Below are positions 62,487 to 64,000 of a stretch of DNA of 64,000 nt, piece after piece. A program made the position numbers and the translations under genes. The notes beneath the pieces are model-generated. The model was not told the origin of the DNA. It made no database searches and saw only the letters and a list, made by a program, of their open reading frames with translations. The stretch lies in the NCBI GenBank assembly GCA_030654695.1, contig JAURWY010000011.1, forward strand, positions 144,552-208,551, given 5' to 3'. Position 1 is the stretch's first letter. Each line of letters opens with the position of its first letter. Source of the DNA: Polaromonas sp. (GTDB taxonomy: Bacteria; Pseudomonadota; Gammaproteobacteria; Burkholderiales; Burkholderiaceae_C).

Positions 62487-63500
62487 ATGGGTCATCACCC
62501 ACCAACTCTTGCGCCCCAAAACTCATCCCCGCAACAGATCACTCGGCGTCTGGTGCTGGGTACCCTGTTGACTGCATCCTGGTCCGGTTGGCTGGGCGGC
62601 TGCGATCGTCGCGAGCCCCTGCGCATTGCCGGTCACCCCTGGCCCGGTTACGAACCCCTTTTTTTTGCGCAATCCCAGGGGAAATTGCCACCAGAACTGG
62701 TCATTCAGGAGATGCCTTCTATCAAGGCATCGATCGACGCTCTCAAGGAGGGCCGCGCAGACGGCGCCATGCTGACACTGGACGAAGCACTGGCGCTGCA
62801 GGTCAATGGGATGGCGCTCACCGTTGTGCTCGTTTTTGACGTTTCCAAAGGTGCTGACGTGCTTCTGGCACGCCCTGGCATGACGAAACTGGAGCAACTG
62901 CGGGGCAAAGTGATTGGCCTGGAAGCCAGTGCGCTGGGCGAACTGATGCTGGCGATGATTCTGGAAAAGGCGGGGCTCACGCGCTCGGATATCACGCCCA
63001 AATTCGTCGACTTCATGGAGCAGGAAGCCGCCTGGACAAGCTCCAAACTGGATGCGCTCATCACTTACGAACCCGTGGCGGGGCGTTTGGCGGCCAAATC
63101 GGCGCACCGCCTGCTGAGTACCCGCCAGTTGCCCGACACCATTTTTGACGTACTTGCCATCAGGACCGAAGTGGCCCAGAAACATGGCGATACCCTGCGA
63201 AAAGCGCTGCGCGCACACTTCGCGGCGGTGGAAGAGTTGCGTCGCAACCCCTGGGACACAGCTTACCGCATGGCGCCGCACCTGGGCATCCCGGCAGAAG
63301 AGTTGATTGATTCCCTGCGCGGCCTGGAGTTGCCCGACATCGTGGCCAATCGCAGCTACCTGGCCCCGAAAAAGGGCCATATGGTCACCGTAACGCCTCG
63401 CCTGTCGCGCATCATGCAGGCGGCAGGCATTCTGGCTGCGCCAGCGCAGGCAGATACGCTTTTCAGCGACGCCTACCTGCCCGGAGACGCCGCATCATGA
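62487..63500 (+). CDS. ABC-type substrate-binding lipoprotein, NMT1/SsuA-like
   Basis: 337 aa. An RR pair in ITRRLVLGTLLTASW and a lipobox-like WLGGC suggest a lipidated protein. The mature part reads LRIAGHPWPGYEPLFFAQSQG and has the LEQLRGKVIGLEASALGEL motif of the NMT1/THI5 group. Ribosome site GGAGG is 5 bases from the ATG. It overlaps the next gene by 4 bases; no permease or ATPase is visible, so it may serve signalling rather than transport. Confidence 0.85.
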   Translation: MGHHPPTLAPQNSSPQQITRRLVLGTLLTASWSGWLGGCDRREPLRIAGHPWPGYEPLFFAQSQGKLPPELVIQEMPSIKASIDALKEGRADGAMLTLDEALALQVNGMALTVVLVFDVSKGADVLLARPGMTKLEQLRGKVIGLEASALGELMLAMILEKAGLTRSDITPKFVDFMEQEAAWTSSKLDALITYEPVAGRLAAKSAHRLLSTRQLPDTIFDVLAIRTEVAQKHGDTLRKALRAHFAAVEELRRNPWDTAYRMAPHLGIPAEELIDSLRGLELPDIVANRSYLAPKKGHMVTVTPRLSRIMQAAGILAAPAQADTLFSDAYLPGDAAS

Positions 63501-64000
63501 AACAAACCCTGCGCTGCCTACTGCTCCTGCTGGCATGGCTGAGCGGGCAGGCACTGGCCACCGAAACCGTCACTTTCGGTATTTTGTCGTTTCGCCCCAA
63601 GGCCCAGGCGCAGGCCCAATGGAAACCTCTTGAAAGCTACCTGAATACGTCAGTCTCGGGGCACAGCTTCAAAATTCAGATCTTTGATTTCGATGGTCTG
63701 CAGGAAGCCATCCGCCAACAGTCGATCGACTTCGTAATCACCCAGCCCGCCGAATACGTGCGCATGACGCACCAGAATGGTCTCTCCTCCCCATTGGCCA
63801 CCCTTATCAATATGGAGCAAGGAAAACCGGTTCGCGTGTTTGGCGGCGTCATCCTGACCCGAAGCAAGCAAACAGATATCAACACCCTGCAAGACCTGCA
63901 GGGCAAACGCGTCGCCACAGCCTCGACCACGGGGTTCGGCGCCTACCAGGCCCAGGCCTACACCCTGAGCAAGGCCCATGTGGATATAGGTCCCCTGCTG
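63497..64000 (+). CDS. PhnD-like periplasmic binding domain protein (partial)
   Basis: The 168 residues before the window edge start with a signal peptide LLLLLAWLSGQALA, then VTFGILSFRPKAQAQAQWKP, EAIRQQSIDFVITQPAEYVR and LQDLQGKRVATASTTGFG. This is a PhnD/phosphonate-type binding domain. In many Proteobacteria such domains form the N-terminus of sensor kinases or GGDEF proteins. Overlap with the lipoprotein gene suggests a sensory pair. The C-terminal part is outside the window. Confidence 0.8.
   Translation, partial: MKQTLRCLLLLLAWLSGQALATETVTFGILSFRPKAQAQAQWKPLESYLNTSVSGHSFKIQIFDFDGLQEAIRQQSIDFVITQPAEYVRMTHQNGLSSPLATLINMEQGKPVRVFGGVILTRSKQTDINTLQDLQGKRVATASTTGFGAYQAQAYTLSKAHVDIGPLL

Overview
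The window looks like chromosome from a Burkholderiales betaproteobacterium, most likely Comamonadaceae-like. This is inferred from gene content: several Bug-type (TctC) periplasmic receptors without transporter partners, CaiB-type CoA transferases, surE-pcm-nlpD, a DUF3422 protein, HiPIP and a class I PHA synthase. Coding density is high and GC is moderate to high. I found no rRNA, tRNA, CRISPR array, IS element or prophage.

Left part (1-10 kb): the end of ahpF; an iron-uptake block (TonB-dependent siderophore receptor, PiuC-type dioxygenase, tonB-exbB-exbD) with two Fur-box-like sites; a QseBC-like two-component system; an RTX-type secreted protein with two copies of a domain I do not recognise; a GlcG/HbpS-like protein; and a BAX inhibitor-1 membrane protein. 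Three strong hairpin terminators delimit these units.

10-19 kb: a minus-strand housekeeping run of MerR regulator, surE, pcm, nlpD, an exonuclease and rlmD. rpoS, which often follows nlpD, is not there. The MerR gene has a good sigma70 promoter with 11-bp direct repeats lying on the start region, as in operators of CarH/LitR photoreceptor regulators. Divergent from it are an Rrf2 regulator, an unknown 99-aa protein and a DCC-family protein; a DUF3422 gene lies convergent.

19-42 kb: a large catabolic region of unknown substrate. Arm A (19.2-28.8 kb) holds a metal-dependent cyclase-family hydrolase, CoA transferase, acyl-CoA dehydrogenase, Bug receptor, acyl-CoA ligase, flavin monooxygenase, thiolase-like protein, zinc-ribbon DUF35 partner and TetR regulator. 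Arm B (30.2-40.3 kb) holds two thiolase-like proteins, a DUF35 protein without zinc ligands, two Bug receptors, a fused NDP-forming acyl-CoA synthetase, a nitronate monooxygenase-family protein, an SMP-30 lactonase-like protein and an enoyl-CoA hydratase, followed by a convergent cupin-like gene and an IclR regulator. All three thiolase-fold proteins lack the nucleophilic cysteine, which suggests retro-aldol or acyl-transfer chemistry rather than ordinary thiolysis. Related operator-like sequences lie upstream of arm B and between the cupin and IclR genes.

42-48 kb: phospholipase A1, TspO, HiPIP, then a second small catabolic locus (SDR, NIPSNAP, VOC enzyme, Bug receptor, IclR regulator) with two matching TGTCC-N7-GGACA palindromes. 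48-58 kb: a Stealth-type sugar phosphotransferase downstream of a tripartite RND efflux operon, then a PHA synthase and a ZIP metal transporter. 58-64 kb: dnaE, trhO and two overlapping genes for solute-binding proteins, the second cut by the window edge.
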